DNA of 64,000 nt from Dimorphilus gyrociliatus. Its lineage: Eukaryota > Annelida > Polychaeta > Dinophilidae. The notes beneath the pieces are model-generated. The model saw only the letters and a program-made list of their open reading frames with translations. It was not told the origin of the DNA and did no database searches. The position numbers and the translations under genes were made by a program. Below are positions 13,573-25,867 of this stretch, piece after piece. The stretch is taken from positions 806,001-870,000 of the forward strand of contig CAJFCJ010000015.1 of NCBI GenBank assembly GCA_904063045.1. Direction: 5' to 3'. Each line of letters begins with the position of its first letter. Position 1 is the first letter of the stretch.

Positions 13573-15693
13573 TCTTTAGGACATACAAAAGAATAAAAAG
13601 GTATAAGAATCTCTTTCAAGTAAATTTTTGCTATATAAAGAGCACAGGAGAAGGTTTTTTTGTGGTTCTAATGATTTTTTCGTTCCTTTTTCCCTCTTTA
13701 TTACAAGTTGTATGACAACAATTAATTCTCTCTTTTTATAATGATTCGCTAAAAGTCTATAGAATAATGCTGTTATTGATTACATTGACATTTAATGTTA
13801 AAAAAATTTTTTTATCGATCTTAGAGAATCTCTAATAATCAAGTCTTCAAACGTCAGATCTTGGGATAAGATAAATAGGGTTAGAAATAACAAATCCCAA
13901 GCAAAATTGTAACTGATATATACATTCGAAATACTTTGTCAGGGCCTGAAGAATTTTGTCGTAAAAGGCTATGCAAATAAGTTTGTGTAGTGTAACCAAG
14001 ATTAGATCCTTTTTTAGGCTTACAAGGCACCGAAAATGTAAACCAATATTGTTCTAACTAAAGGGTTAAACCCGAGCAAGGTCTTCTTTTTCTACTCGCC
14101 TAGTCAAAATTCTTGCAATAAAAAAAAACTCCAAACATTAGTTTATTCCATCTCTTAAGGCCGAAAGAGAGGTCATTATCCCTTTAGCCAATTTCCCCCT
14201 TAAAAAATTCTCGTCTAACTTGGTGAGCGGATCTATTGGTGAGAAAAAATTGAATATTACAACTAATGAGCTAGCTAGTAAAAGAGATTACGGTAAATGA
14301 TCTATTAATCATGAAAACTGCTACCTAATTCCAAAAAATCGAAGAGTTTCCTATTCCGAATCGTCGACGTGTTTAATTCGACCGTTGAATAACAATAAGA
14401 AACGGTTTTTTTTCCTATACTAATCAGTATTTCTTTCTGTGTATGTCTCTCTACCCTCCACCCACCCCCCGCCCTTTTTCTCTGTGTCGTTTTTTTTGTT
14501 TCCTCTCATCAACTTTGTCTTTGTCCCTATTTCTCTTCTATTTTCTTATTTAGTCACTCGTTATACGAATTAATTGACTCAGGTACTAGATACACTAATT
14601 GCATGCCTTTTTCTGCTATCGTTCGCATAGGTACATGCCTTGTGTAGAAAATCCGCCAAAGGAAGGTGAAACTTCTTAATTATCTCTTTAAAGCTTTGCT
14701 TGTCGTTTGTTTGAAACCCGATTCATTCTATCGTATTTATATAATTTATCATCTTTATTGTTTTTCAAAGGAGGGAATTAACGCTTATAAAGTACGAAGC
14801 GTCTAAAATTCCAGCTCTTCAATTTTTTTCCTTCCTCCTTTTTCTAATAGTTTTCTCCATCAGTCGATAAAGATAATAAAGGGAAGAAAAGAACGTCTCT
14901 TTAGTCTGTTTGCTTTTTCTATGTTACATATACTTATCGTATTCTACGTATTTATCCGTTCAAGCCCGTATTAACAAAAGTTTCCGTTTACAGACTCTCC
15001 TAAGATCAAATAGAAGCCTGTTTACCACTCCCTTGGCTTTCTATCAGCGCATCGAAATAAAGATCGATCGTTTTACTAATTTTTCGCTACTACTAAGTGC
15101 ACTACTCCACCAATTTATATTACGTAATAAATTTGATTACAGAACAAAAGAATATCTTTCTTTTTTCAGTGTGTATATTTTTTTTCTTTTCTTTATTTTC
15201 TACTCTTTTCCTTTATTTTGAACACCATTCTTGACTCGTTAAAAGATGTATAAATACTATTAATAATCATTCGATAAAAAATCATCATACCGTAAAACAA
15301 ACAAAAAGACAAAAAAAAAAAAATGAAAATTAACAAATTTTCCTGCCTTATTTACAGAAGTACTGCAAAAAAAGATATGCTTATATATACAGCACAGCAC
15401 ATTTTATATTTATATGTGTATGTATAGATATATCGATATACAGCACATATATAAATATATATATATATATAAATATATGCACATATTTTTATACAGTAGT
15501 TTAATATTTATTTCTATATACACATGTATATAACTGTAAATATATATCGTAAATAAATATAAAGTGTACAGTGTATATACGAAAGTATATGAACAAAATT
15601 TATAGCATAGTGAAGCAGTTAGTTGTGGTTGTTTAACTGTAATTCCTATTTTTGCACCTCAATCGAATCTATGAAAGAGACATTAACGAATTA

Positions 15694-18600
15694 TCACACT
15701 AGGCTTACTCCACCATATATTCGTTGAGGTACGACTTCTTCGTGAATACTATACAAAGGGTGACGCATTTCAGTGCTCCTCTGATCCCGAAATGTGACTC
15801 GTCTTGTTGTGGGTATATGATTGTCATTAACAGGCCTGAGAACAACTTCTGTAGAACACTTGGTGTAATCTGAAAAGTCATTGGGTAGAGAATGAGTAAA
15901 TAAGTCGCAGAGAGGAGGAAAGAAATATTTAATAAATACCTCTACTATTGGGGGAATCGCTTTCGAGTGTTCCATTTCGATTCTCCCCCTCCTCATAACT
16001 TCCCCTTCCTGAATCGGTATCCCGTTCTTTTACAGCCAGTTGATGGGCGGATAAATAGACGTCATTACTATGGCAGTTATCGCTGGGAGTCTTTATAAAA
16101 TGCATATCGCCCTGCGGAATAAGGATAAAATTAGGGATGCGTAATTAGATATATTAGGGTTTTTTTTCTCATTCTTTTTATAGACGCCAACCTTATCGAA
16201 ACTGGTATGCGAAGAGCCGCTGTTCCTTTCAATACATTCCCTACTCAAATACGTCACTTCCTTCTTACTACCATCTAAACGATCCAGGGGTGTAATCTCC
16301 AACTTTGGAGCGTTTTTTTTCTCTCTTCGACTCGCACACAATAGATTCCTTCTAATGAGCACCGTTATTGTGATAATAAGAATAATAATGACGATTGCCG
16401 ATGCTACAACGACAATTATTATCACAGTAACGCTAACTTCTGAAGGTTGATTTGGTTGTGAGTGTGAGTTGGCAAATGGTATGGACGAGTTAATTAATAC
16501 GTAGACATAAACCGACGAATTCAGGCTCGGTACTCCTGAGTCACGAACGACTACATGAAGAGTACAATTCCGATATACAATTTCCTTTAGAGAACTTTTA
16601 ACGAACAAATTCCCACTTATTTTACCAATATCGAAATACTTGCATGAATTAATAGCGCCCCATAAGTATGATATCTGTGAGTTTAAGCCCATGTCATTAT
16701 CTCGAGCAGTTACCGTAAATATCTCGTAATCAACAGGGGTTCTTGAAGAAATGGGAAAAGTTTGTCCGTTTTTAGGATAACTTAGTATTGGCTTGTTATC
16801 ATTTTTATCGCCAATTTTAACGATGACAAGGGCGGTATCAAATTGGGCAGCATTCTTGGAGCTCGTTGCTCTGACGAAAAACCTGTATTCATCCTTTACT
16901 TCTCTGTCGAATTTTTCAAGGGAACTTATCGTTCCCATACTCGAATCAATGTCAAAGTTAGAAAATTCCTCTAGTATCGAATAAATCGGATAGTCCCCTA
17001 AATCCTCATCTCTAGCTGAAACTCTTCCGATTACTTTTAGAGGTTCCTCTCCTTCCAGCAAATCGAAATGGTATGTTTTATTGAGAAAAGCGGGTTTCAC
17101 ATCATTCGTATCGAGTACTTTTAGAAAAACGGTAGCCGTTCCGTTTCGTCTCGGCTTTCCTTTGTCAAACGCCCTTACAACAAACGAATACGAATCTCTC
17201 TCTTCTCTATCTAGAGGGTAATTAGATCGAATTTCTCCGGATCCTTTCTTTATTCGAAATGCGTTCGATTTATCACCTTCGATTCTGTATTCAATATCGG
17301 AATTGGCACCTTTGTCTAGATCGGTAGCCGTAACTTTAAGTAAAACCTTCTCAACATTATTATTCTCAGTAACATTAATTATATAGTTGCTTCTTCCGAA
17401 AATTGGAGGATTATCATTTATGTCTTTGATGATAACTCGTATCGTCTTATATCCTTCTTGTTTCTGAGCGTCTCGACAGGTTATTTTAACAATGTCAGTT
17501 TCGTCTCTTTCCCTATCGTATTTATGTTTGGTCGTAATGCGATATTCTTGCCTATATTGTTTCGACGTAGAGCTGCTGGCGGAGTCCTCCTTAAATAAAC
17601 TAAAACGTTTGTTATCCAGGGAACAGGTCACTTCGCCCGTTATTTGTTCATTTGGATCTTCAACCGTTAGATAAGCAACAAATTGCTCAGTTGAGGTTTC
17701 CTCTAGCACCTCGGCGTAACCTTTTATCGAGCTGTCCGACATACGATCGACCCGAATTTGAGGCGGATTATCGACAGCTTTGACGATAACGATAACCTTA
17801 GTTTCCCCTTTTCTCGACGGATTACCCAGATCGGTTGCCACTACTGTTAACTCGTATTGTCCGCTGTTTAACACGGATTTAAGGGTGATTTTTCCATTTG
17901 TGGGATCGATATCAAATACATCGGAAGGCTTTGAAAATGAATATTTCACTTGACCATTTCTACCCAAGTCGATATCTTTTGCTGTTAGCTGAATAATTTC
18001 AGTATACCTTTGCGTATCTATAGCAACGTTTTTTCTCCATTCACTTTTCTCAAAAGTGGGATAGTTATCGTTCAAATCAGTAATCGATATATTTACTTTC
18101 ATTGATCCTTCATTTTTTCCATCAGTTGCAATAATTTTTAACATATAATTGTCAATCTGTTCCCTATCCAACTTTTCAATAACATTTAGTTTAACCTCTT
18201 GACCGTTCGCACTAAGATGAAATTTCCCAAAGCCGTTTTCTAAACGATAGCTTTTCACCCCAAATTTCGGACTGTCTAAATCAACTGCCGGAGGTATTAA
18301 TTTAGTAATATTCACTTTACTTTCGGGTATTTCTAAAGTGATCATCCCCGTTGCAAATGTAGGCGGTGAATCATTGATATCGATAATGTCAATTTTAATC
18401 GATTTAAAGATTTTGTTGATAAGTATTTTTAAATATACTTGACATTCATTACTAGATCTACAATTGACCATTTTTTCCCTATCAATTTCCTGTAAACTCT
18501 CTATATTTTTCGTGGTTGGGTCGACTATGAATGGAATATGCTCGGGTGATTCTATAATCGTTAAATTAGCCGTTTTGGCAAGAAACTGAACGTCTAATTG

Positions 18601-18735
18601 TTTCGATATATTTTGCAGCGTTATGACACCCCTCCTGCCTTCGACTAGATCAAAATGCAATTTGCGGTAGTCACATAATACTGTTTTTATCAGGAAGAGA
18701 AAGAAGTAGAAGATTCGCTTATTCCAATTAATCAT
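15694..18735 (-). CDS. Delta-type protocadherin, seven extracellular cadherin repeats
   Basis: Calcium-dependent homophilic adhesion protein of 963 residues. Exons: 18735-16192 (848 codons), 16111-15940, 15869-15694. The signal peptide is residues 1-21 (FYFFLFLIKTVLCD). Cadherin linkers read DINDSPP, DLNDNYP, AVDNPP, DINDNPP, DTNDVKP and DKNDNKP, so there are seven EC domains; LDRE and DRE motifs are present. A transmembrane segment follows (VTVIIIVVVASAIVIIILII, ~residues 770-795). The cytoplasmic tail is ~165 residues with DVYLSAHQLAVKERDTDSGR, a phrase seen in protostome protocadherin tails. Seven ECs favour the delta-1 (PCDH1/7/9/11-like) type. All extracellular domains are in one large exon, as in vertebrate protocadherins. 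If the first intron is retained, the tail changes and stops after about 30 residues. A gene desert lies upstream of the start. Confidence 0.94.
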
Positions 18736-21700
18736 GGTTCTTACAAAAAAAAAATCAAAAAATTTTAAGTGTAGAGGGCACCATAACCGTTTCTCTTTCT
18801 CTTTCTTTCTGTTTCTTTATCCCTTTTATTTGAGGGAAAGCAGATCTGTGGAAAATGAAATGTCGAATAAATATTACACGGTAACTTAATGTGTATATAA
18901 CTAAAGTAATATATACAGGGTATTAAAAAACTTATCAAGGTTATTGGATATCTTGTTTTATATGCCTATAATTATAAGTTATAATATTTTTATGAAATAT
19001 AGGAAAATTTTTCTTAAACTTAATCTTAAAGTCGAATAATTATCGAACTGCGAAAAATCCACGTAGAATAAACAAACTATAACAAATGTTTGCACAAATG
19101 ACAAAAAAAACTTTATAATATTGATATAATATCAGATTTTATAAGGTTTTTACTATTCGAATCGATCATGTTGAAGCGATATTTAGATAAATTAGAGCTT
19201 CACTATACATTCATTTCTTTCTTACCGATTATTCAATAACAAAGGCATAATCCTTAATGTAAATATTAGTACGATAAGTGTTTTTGTTGGAACAGCTTTC
19301 GGAATTCTTTATCAGTTGAGGCAAAGCTATAAATTATTGAATCCTCTCTACCCATCACCTGCTCTCCTATTTAAGCTCTTTAACACAGCATTCGATTACG
19401 AAAGTAGTTCACCAAGTGTTTACAGTATGAATTTTCATACTGCGATGCGCTGAAAAGATCGTTCAGCAACGGTCAACCGATATAGACTTAATGGGGAAAG
19501 CTAACATAGGCAGATGGAGAGGCTGTCAGACGACAAACGAACAAACCGAGTTCAGTTTATCTAAAATGGACTCGACACTATGCATACAGAACAGATTAAT
19601 TAATAGATTTTTTTGTTATTGTTGATTTCTAATTATTAAACAATACTCTTTAATTATTGATTCATACCTAGCGTCTTCACATCTATTTTTAAATAGAGTA
19701 TATATTGAATTTATCCGTTAATCTTTTATTGCAATGAAAACAATAAACTAATGAGATGCGAGTGGAAGAAGAGTGGAATGAAGGATGAAAAGGAATTTTT
19801 TAATGCCGGCTCGGACGTAAGATTTAAGAAACTTTTACACTTGGTTGAATTGTCGCCCCGTAACTTTTCCTGCCCAGGCAGCTAATTGGCTGCTAACAGA
19901 AGTCACATGGTACACTTGCCATATGCGCGACGCGTTGCATAATATCCGTGTCTAGATGTAATTAGGGAGTAGAGAAATGAAAAGAGAAATTGATTGCGAT
20001 GCGGTAAATAAACTAGAAATTATGTTGCGCAATCGGCGCCCCTTAATTAAAGGGGATCGCAAGACAACAGGCTATTTATTCTTTACTCAACCTCCCAACC
20101 CTTCGCTTTCTTTTGCATCACCTTTTCAATACAATCCCTTAACTCCGACTACCCCCTGCTGGCAGAATGAAACGCGTGCCTCGCGAATAATTCGGACAAA
20201 CAGATGTTCGAAAATTGTAGCAAGTACTCTCCTACAGCTCGCTCGATACGACTATATGAACACTTTGAATGTGATCGATAACTGATTGATTGCTTATGAA
20301 AGGACTGCGGAATCATTCTAATCTTAAAAGGCTTTTTTTCTTCGGGCTACAACACTTGATCACTTAACTTTTCTGCTTGCTAAAATCTCTTTATAATTTA
20401 GTAAAGTTGAAAATCAATTCCAACTTTCCATCATTTACTTTTACCTCAATTTCATCTTTTTATAAAAAAAATTAAGAGGAAACACGTCAATTTCCTGCTG
20501 TGAACTTTGCCCATGTACATTATATTAATTAGTTCTATTGTTCGGGCGTTTCAAGGTCGAGAATGGATTCGACCCGAGTTTTACGCTCTTCTGACCAGGT
20601 ATATAAAACCACATAAATTGCGAAACAGTCAATTGAATTTGAATAGAATTTTATCAAGTAGATGCAGTACACGTTCAAGTGTACGAACAGATGTTATTTT
20701 CCAAGATTTACGACTATCCCGTATACCTAAAAATTTCCGTTAAAAAAAAAAAGAAGCGTTGCACTCTAAATCCAAATAAAAAAGAAACAACCAGCCCGGC
20801 GAAAAAGTTAATAAAGTAATAAGTAGCGAAAAATTCCTTAGGACGGAATAGGAAAAGAGCGATGGGATTTGGGCGGTAAATCGACTTTATTGTTTATCTT
20901 ATAAGCCATATTATATACAAGCTGTTAGTTAATTTATAGCGAAAATAGGCTATTGTTCTGAAGTGTACAAATTAATCATTATCTCTATTGTTTTTACTAA
21001 AAATCTTCATAAGTTTTATATACATATAACTCAAGTGAGGGCTATTTTTCACACTGTCCCTTTTCTACCCTTGTGTGGGTGTCCTTCTCTTTTTCAATTC
21101 CCTCCTTTTTTCGTTATTTTAATACAATAACATATTTATACGTGTGCTTCCATTTAAGTCGTTCTTGATAAAAAAGAAAGAAGAGAAGTGGGCGGCAAGG
21201 AAATATTAGTGAAGAAAAAAGGAAAATTTATTAACGACCGGGGTACGTATTTGAATAATTCAAGAGAAAAAAGAAAATTAGCTTAGTCTGATTTTTATTA
21301 AATGGGTGTAAGTTGAAGTAGATTAGGAAGACAGATAATGATTTTAACGAAGTCCTTTATCTCAACCATCTTAATTGCAAAACGTTTTTTTTATTTCATT
21401 CTTCTTTCTATCTTATATTTCCTATTCTCATTCTCCTTCTTTCTTCACAAAGGAGAAAATTACCACTGCTATAATAACTATAAATTAACCATGAGAAATT
21501 CTTTATCTTACGTGAGTAGAAATACTTTTGGTTAGGAAATTACAGGAAATTATCTTTACGAATCTTTCTCTTATATCCTTTTCTGGAATTTACACTATGT
21601 AAATAGATGGGCGGCAGAACCAACTTCTAAACGCGCACCTCACCTTCTATTATGAAAGTACATACAAAGAATCTATATTCTTCTTAACAATAATAATAAT

Positions 21701-24700
21701 AACAAGGTCTGTTGTGAAAGGTGCGTTTAGAGAAATTAGGAAACATTAACCATAAACCTTAAAATATCCGACCCAGCAGGACAGTTGCAAGGTCATTTAT
21801 AGTGATTTTGTTAAAGGTCGTAAATTTCTTTTAGAGTTTTGACAAATGACTGTTCCACGCCTATAACTTATCTACGTAATAAAACTCGCATAGAATATAA
21901 ATATATATAATATAATTTATATATAAATAGATAGGTTAAAAGGTAAAGAACACAATGGATTCTGTAATTGAAACATTCCTTCATTCTTACTAATATAGTA
22001 ACAGGGAACAATCCCGGTACGACACTTCTTAGAGAAACCAGCGAAAGTTAGTATATAGAGGTAGTAGAGAAGAAAGTTGAGGTCCCATGGTGATGTTTCG
22101 CGTGCTCAACTTTTCCTTCTTTCTTACTCGCTCTTCCTCTTCATTTAGTTCTTATAGAAAAATTAGGCGTGACAATCGTGCTCTGGATTGGTAAAGGGAG
22201 AGTCGAACACTAACCTACGTTCGATAGTTCATTCGATATGGTCTTTCTACCCCTTTCCTTACTCAATATAAAATGAAAGCACCTGTAAACACTTTCGATT
22301 TATGCCTATTTTACGCGTACGCCTATATATATAGATATACTGTATACAATATTTAGAGAAAACTTTGGTATACTAGTAATGAACAATAAGTCGACTGTAT
22401 TTAGGTAAAGAATGAAGAAGTGAGCAAAAGAAGAGAGAGGAGAAATAAAGAACTGAGAGCAATAAGTCAGCCGGGGGCGATTTTGTCAAAAAAAAATTCT
22501 CTATTACACCTAAACTCTCTTCAGATATGGGCCGTTTGTTATCCGCATTGTATATAGAATCAGTTCTTCCTATTATATTAAGCTTAAGATATACGAGAAA
22601 GAAAGAGAGCGGAAGAGTGGGAGGAGTTGACTGTAAAAAGAAAACTTTACTAATAGCTCTTCTTAATAAAAGCTTTAGTTGGTAGAGCTGCAGTCTTCGG
22701 TATCGAGTTATATACATTAGCTGAATACATATAGGGCTAAGGGTAAAGTAAACAGACCGACCGACGTCCAGTCAGTGGAAAGAACGCTTGCCTTGAGGCT
22801 TTTATCTTACCTTATCTTGGGAACGGCTTGTATATTTTAAACATGAAGTTTGAGAAGAGAGAAATGCCGCTCTTTCTACTCGAACCAGGGAATTGTCACT
22901 TATCGGCTCTTTTCAAAGCTTTAGGCCATGTTAGTAAGCTATTAAGTATTTAGCACCTTGAAAGTAAAATAGTCGAATAACTCGACAACTTCAAATTAGT
23001 CAATTCCCTTCGACTACTGTTATAAATTTTAAAATACATATAAATAGTATATAGGATGAAAAAATAAATAGGTTTAAGCCAATACATCAAAAGAGGTGTG
23101 GGGAACAATCGTTATGATATAAAATTCCAATAAATGAACATGTGCGTTATTAGGTAGCAACAAAAAGCGCGGTAAGATCAAAGAGGCTTTCCTAAAGGTT
23201 ATAAGAACAAACAGAACGTTGACGAATAATTTTACGGCGTTATTAGAAGGCGATTATATGGTAAGACCACGTCAACAAAGCGTCCTTTACGGGGATTAAT
23301 TATTGCCAAAGGCCGTATACACGTACACATATAGAATGTTCGAATGTATAGACGTCTAAATGCACCCTTAAATCGTGTATAAATTCGTTTCGGGCGTCAA
23401 GAATAAAGCGTAGAACTTTATCACCTGCCCGTAATTATATAAGGCGATTTCAGCCCCAGGCTGGATATAAGGCAACATTTGGCGGTCGGGGGAAATAGAA
23501 TCAACCGACGTCGAGCAATCGAGAGTCGATAGACGCCGGGAGGTCGTCAAAATACCCCGGCTGACACGACTCCCAACTATGTTGAACGGTTATTTTGTTT
23601 AGTTGAGGTGATGGGAAAGAATAAGAGAGAAGTTGTTCTATTATGAGGGCTTAACTTTCCATTGTTTTTTTCTTTTTCTTACTGCTCCCGCTTACAAAAC
23701 CAGTAGGCTAGCTGAGCTGCTCTTTTTAGAAACTCATAATTTCTCTTCTTTTTTCCCCTCATACTTCACATAACTTTTTCCTTTTCTTTTCATCTATTTT
23801 TGCAGAGCCGTTTTTCCATATAGGCTAAGCAATTATGCCTCGTAATTGTAACGCGACTAGTAAAGCGGAAGTTTATTGTTCACAATGTAAAAGCAACGCT
23901 TAATCTATTATAATTAAATCGGATACGTTATTATGGCGTAAATGAAAAAAGTGACGCATAGCCACTAATGTTATTCGGTTTTAAGGAATACTCATATCCC
24001 GATACATATGTAAAAAAATAACTTGCTGATAATAGTGATAATAGCAATTATAATAAACAAATAGAACAAATATGAAAGTAAAAGAGACGCCCCACCAACC
24101 CGGCCTTTTCTCATTTCCCTAACCATGGAGACGGCATGACTTTACACTTACTAAGCATTAAAGCGAACGTATAAACTTAATTTACGAAAACGTTTCCTAT
24201 CGATTACAAATTACATCTAGAAAATCATTCGCATAAATATAAAGGTTTTGTATAGCTATATATAGACCTAATATATTCTTCTTGCTTATCCTTTTCCTAT
24301 CGAAGTAGTCCCATCATTTCTTTAGACTAGTCGCTAGTCTGTCCACCTTTCTGTCTCCCTATTTCTCACTATCCCCCCTTACCTTAATAATTCACAGTAG
24401 TATCCCATTTCCAAAAGTACAAAAGCGGCTCGTTCAAAGACCAAACAATACTTGGTTACGGCCGAGTGAACTGGTCACACAAATTATCAATAATTCATAA
24501 TTTTTCGTGCATTTATGCAAATGGCACGGCACGCGAGGCGGATGTAATACAAGGCTTTTAAGAAAAACAATGGGGTCGTAGAAGGCCGCCTTTAAATCAT
24601 AATTACCGATCGATACACATTTAAGAAAATAAAACTGGACATAAAACACGCTACTCGATTGATCTCTCTCACATAGAGGGCGTTAAATGAGAAGGAAAAA

Positions 24701-25854
24701 TAGAAGATGGGAAGCTTAGTGAAAAAAAGTGCAAGAGTATGTGCCGACCAATAGAAAACAAGAGTAAAGAAGAGTGAAAGAGAAATAGTCAATACAATCT
24801 ATAAAGTTGATTCTAGTAGACGTTCAAATATTCTTTCTATTCTTTCGTCATGGAGAGGGTATCGATTTGTCAGCCTATACATTTATAGATCATATGTCAA
24901 TGATTCAATCATACATCTGCTAAGATTTAAAAAAATTGCTTGAGTATAGGATGAAAACTAAAATAAAAAAGAGGAGAGGATGCGAAACATGACGCAGCTG
25001 TTTCGTACTAAACACAGGAATAAAAAGAATTTTATCTCTCCTTCGTTCGCTCTCTCACTTTTTGTAGTCTAAAAGAGTTGAGAAGAGAGAAGAAAGGGAG
25101 AGAAGATAGAAGAACAAGAAAAACATAATGTATAAGAGAGAAGTAGAGGGGCTCAGCGCGCATTTTGCAACCTCTTCTACCTCAATATTTGCAATGTTTA
25201 TATACGCACACGTAAATGTATTATCCCTATTGAAAATGTCATAATAGTAAACAGAGAGAAAGAAAAGAACGCTTGAACGAACGCTTCCTTTGTGTATGAT
25301 TAGCGTCTACTTTTTGACGATTTGCTCGCGTGACGTTCGAGACGCTTTATGACGGCCGGAAATAGATTCGAACGTCAGTAAAGTTTGACGCCCCTCTTTA
25401 CAATTCAATATGGTCAGTTGAGATGGAGAGATTTATGGCGTGCCCTTCAAGTATAAGAGAAAGGAATAGGGGTAAAGGCGAAGGGTAAAGAATTACATTT
25501 AACCGGTCAAAGACAAAGGTTACACATATTAGAAAGACCTACACTGAAAAATTCGAAAGGTATTATTTACACCTGACTAGACTTTCTTATATAGATCTAT
25601 TCAATTCACGATTCGAGCAGTAATATATGGGAACGTTATTAAAAATTTCGAGTGCTTTTTTTCTTCTTTTTCATTTCCTTCTCAGTCTCTATTTTCATCC
25701 TTACTTCTTCCCTTTCTCTTGTCCTTCTTTTTCTTCGTTTTATCCTTGGTGTGCGTCTACATAACGCCGCATGCCAATGTCAACATAGCACCAGTCTCGC
25801 ACCAGTGATGTGGATTTGAAGACCGGAAAACCGTCAAGCACCGGCTTTTCTATT

Positions 25855-25867
25855 CACCTGCCAGGTG
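25855..25867. promoter_or_regulatory. Back-to-back E-box palindrome CACCTGCCAGGTG
   Basis: Two CACCTG (Snail/ZEB-type) E-boxes face each other around one C, forming a perfect 13-bp palindrome inside the gene desert. Sequence match only. Confidence 0.35.

Larger units (their letters stand above)
12122..15693. other. Intergenic region between DUF1295 and protocadherin genes
   Basis: 3.6 kb without a supported gene. Contents: AT-rich DNA, a CT-rich run near 13531-13572, a CTCF-like motif at 13091-13104, C/T tracts near 14450-14520, and TA-rich DNA at 15390-15560 that probably belongs to the protocadherin 3' UTR. Open frames at 13482-13715 and 14910-15221 are low-complexity Ser/Leu/Phe translations of pyrimidine tracts. 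Confidence 0.6.

Noticed and set aside
13482-15221. Open frames rich in Leu, Ser and Phe
   Set aside because: Translations of pyrimidine tracts; no start context, no homology.
20560-20585. tRNA B-box-like GATTCGACCCGAG
   Set aside because: No A box or cloverleaf can be formed around it.
19977-20743. Open frames of 102 and 78 codons in the desert
   Set aside because: No domain, no signal peptide, no matching splice partners; composition fits non-coding DNA.
24324-24340. Inverted repeat AGACTAG-TCG-CTAGTCT
   Set aside because: Short hairpin with no flanking transcript or miRNA-like duplex; likely chance.
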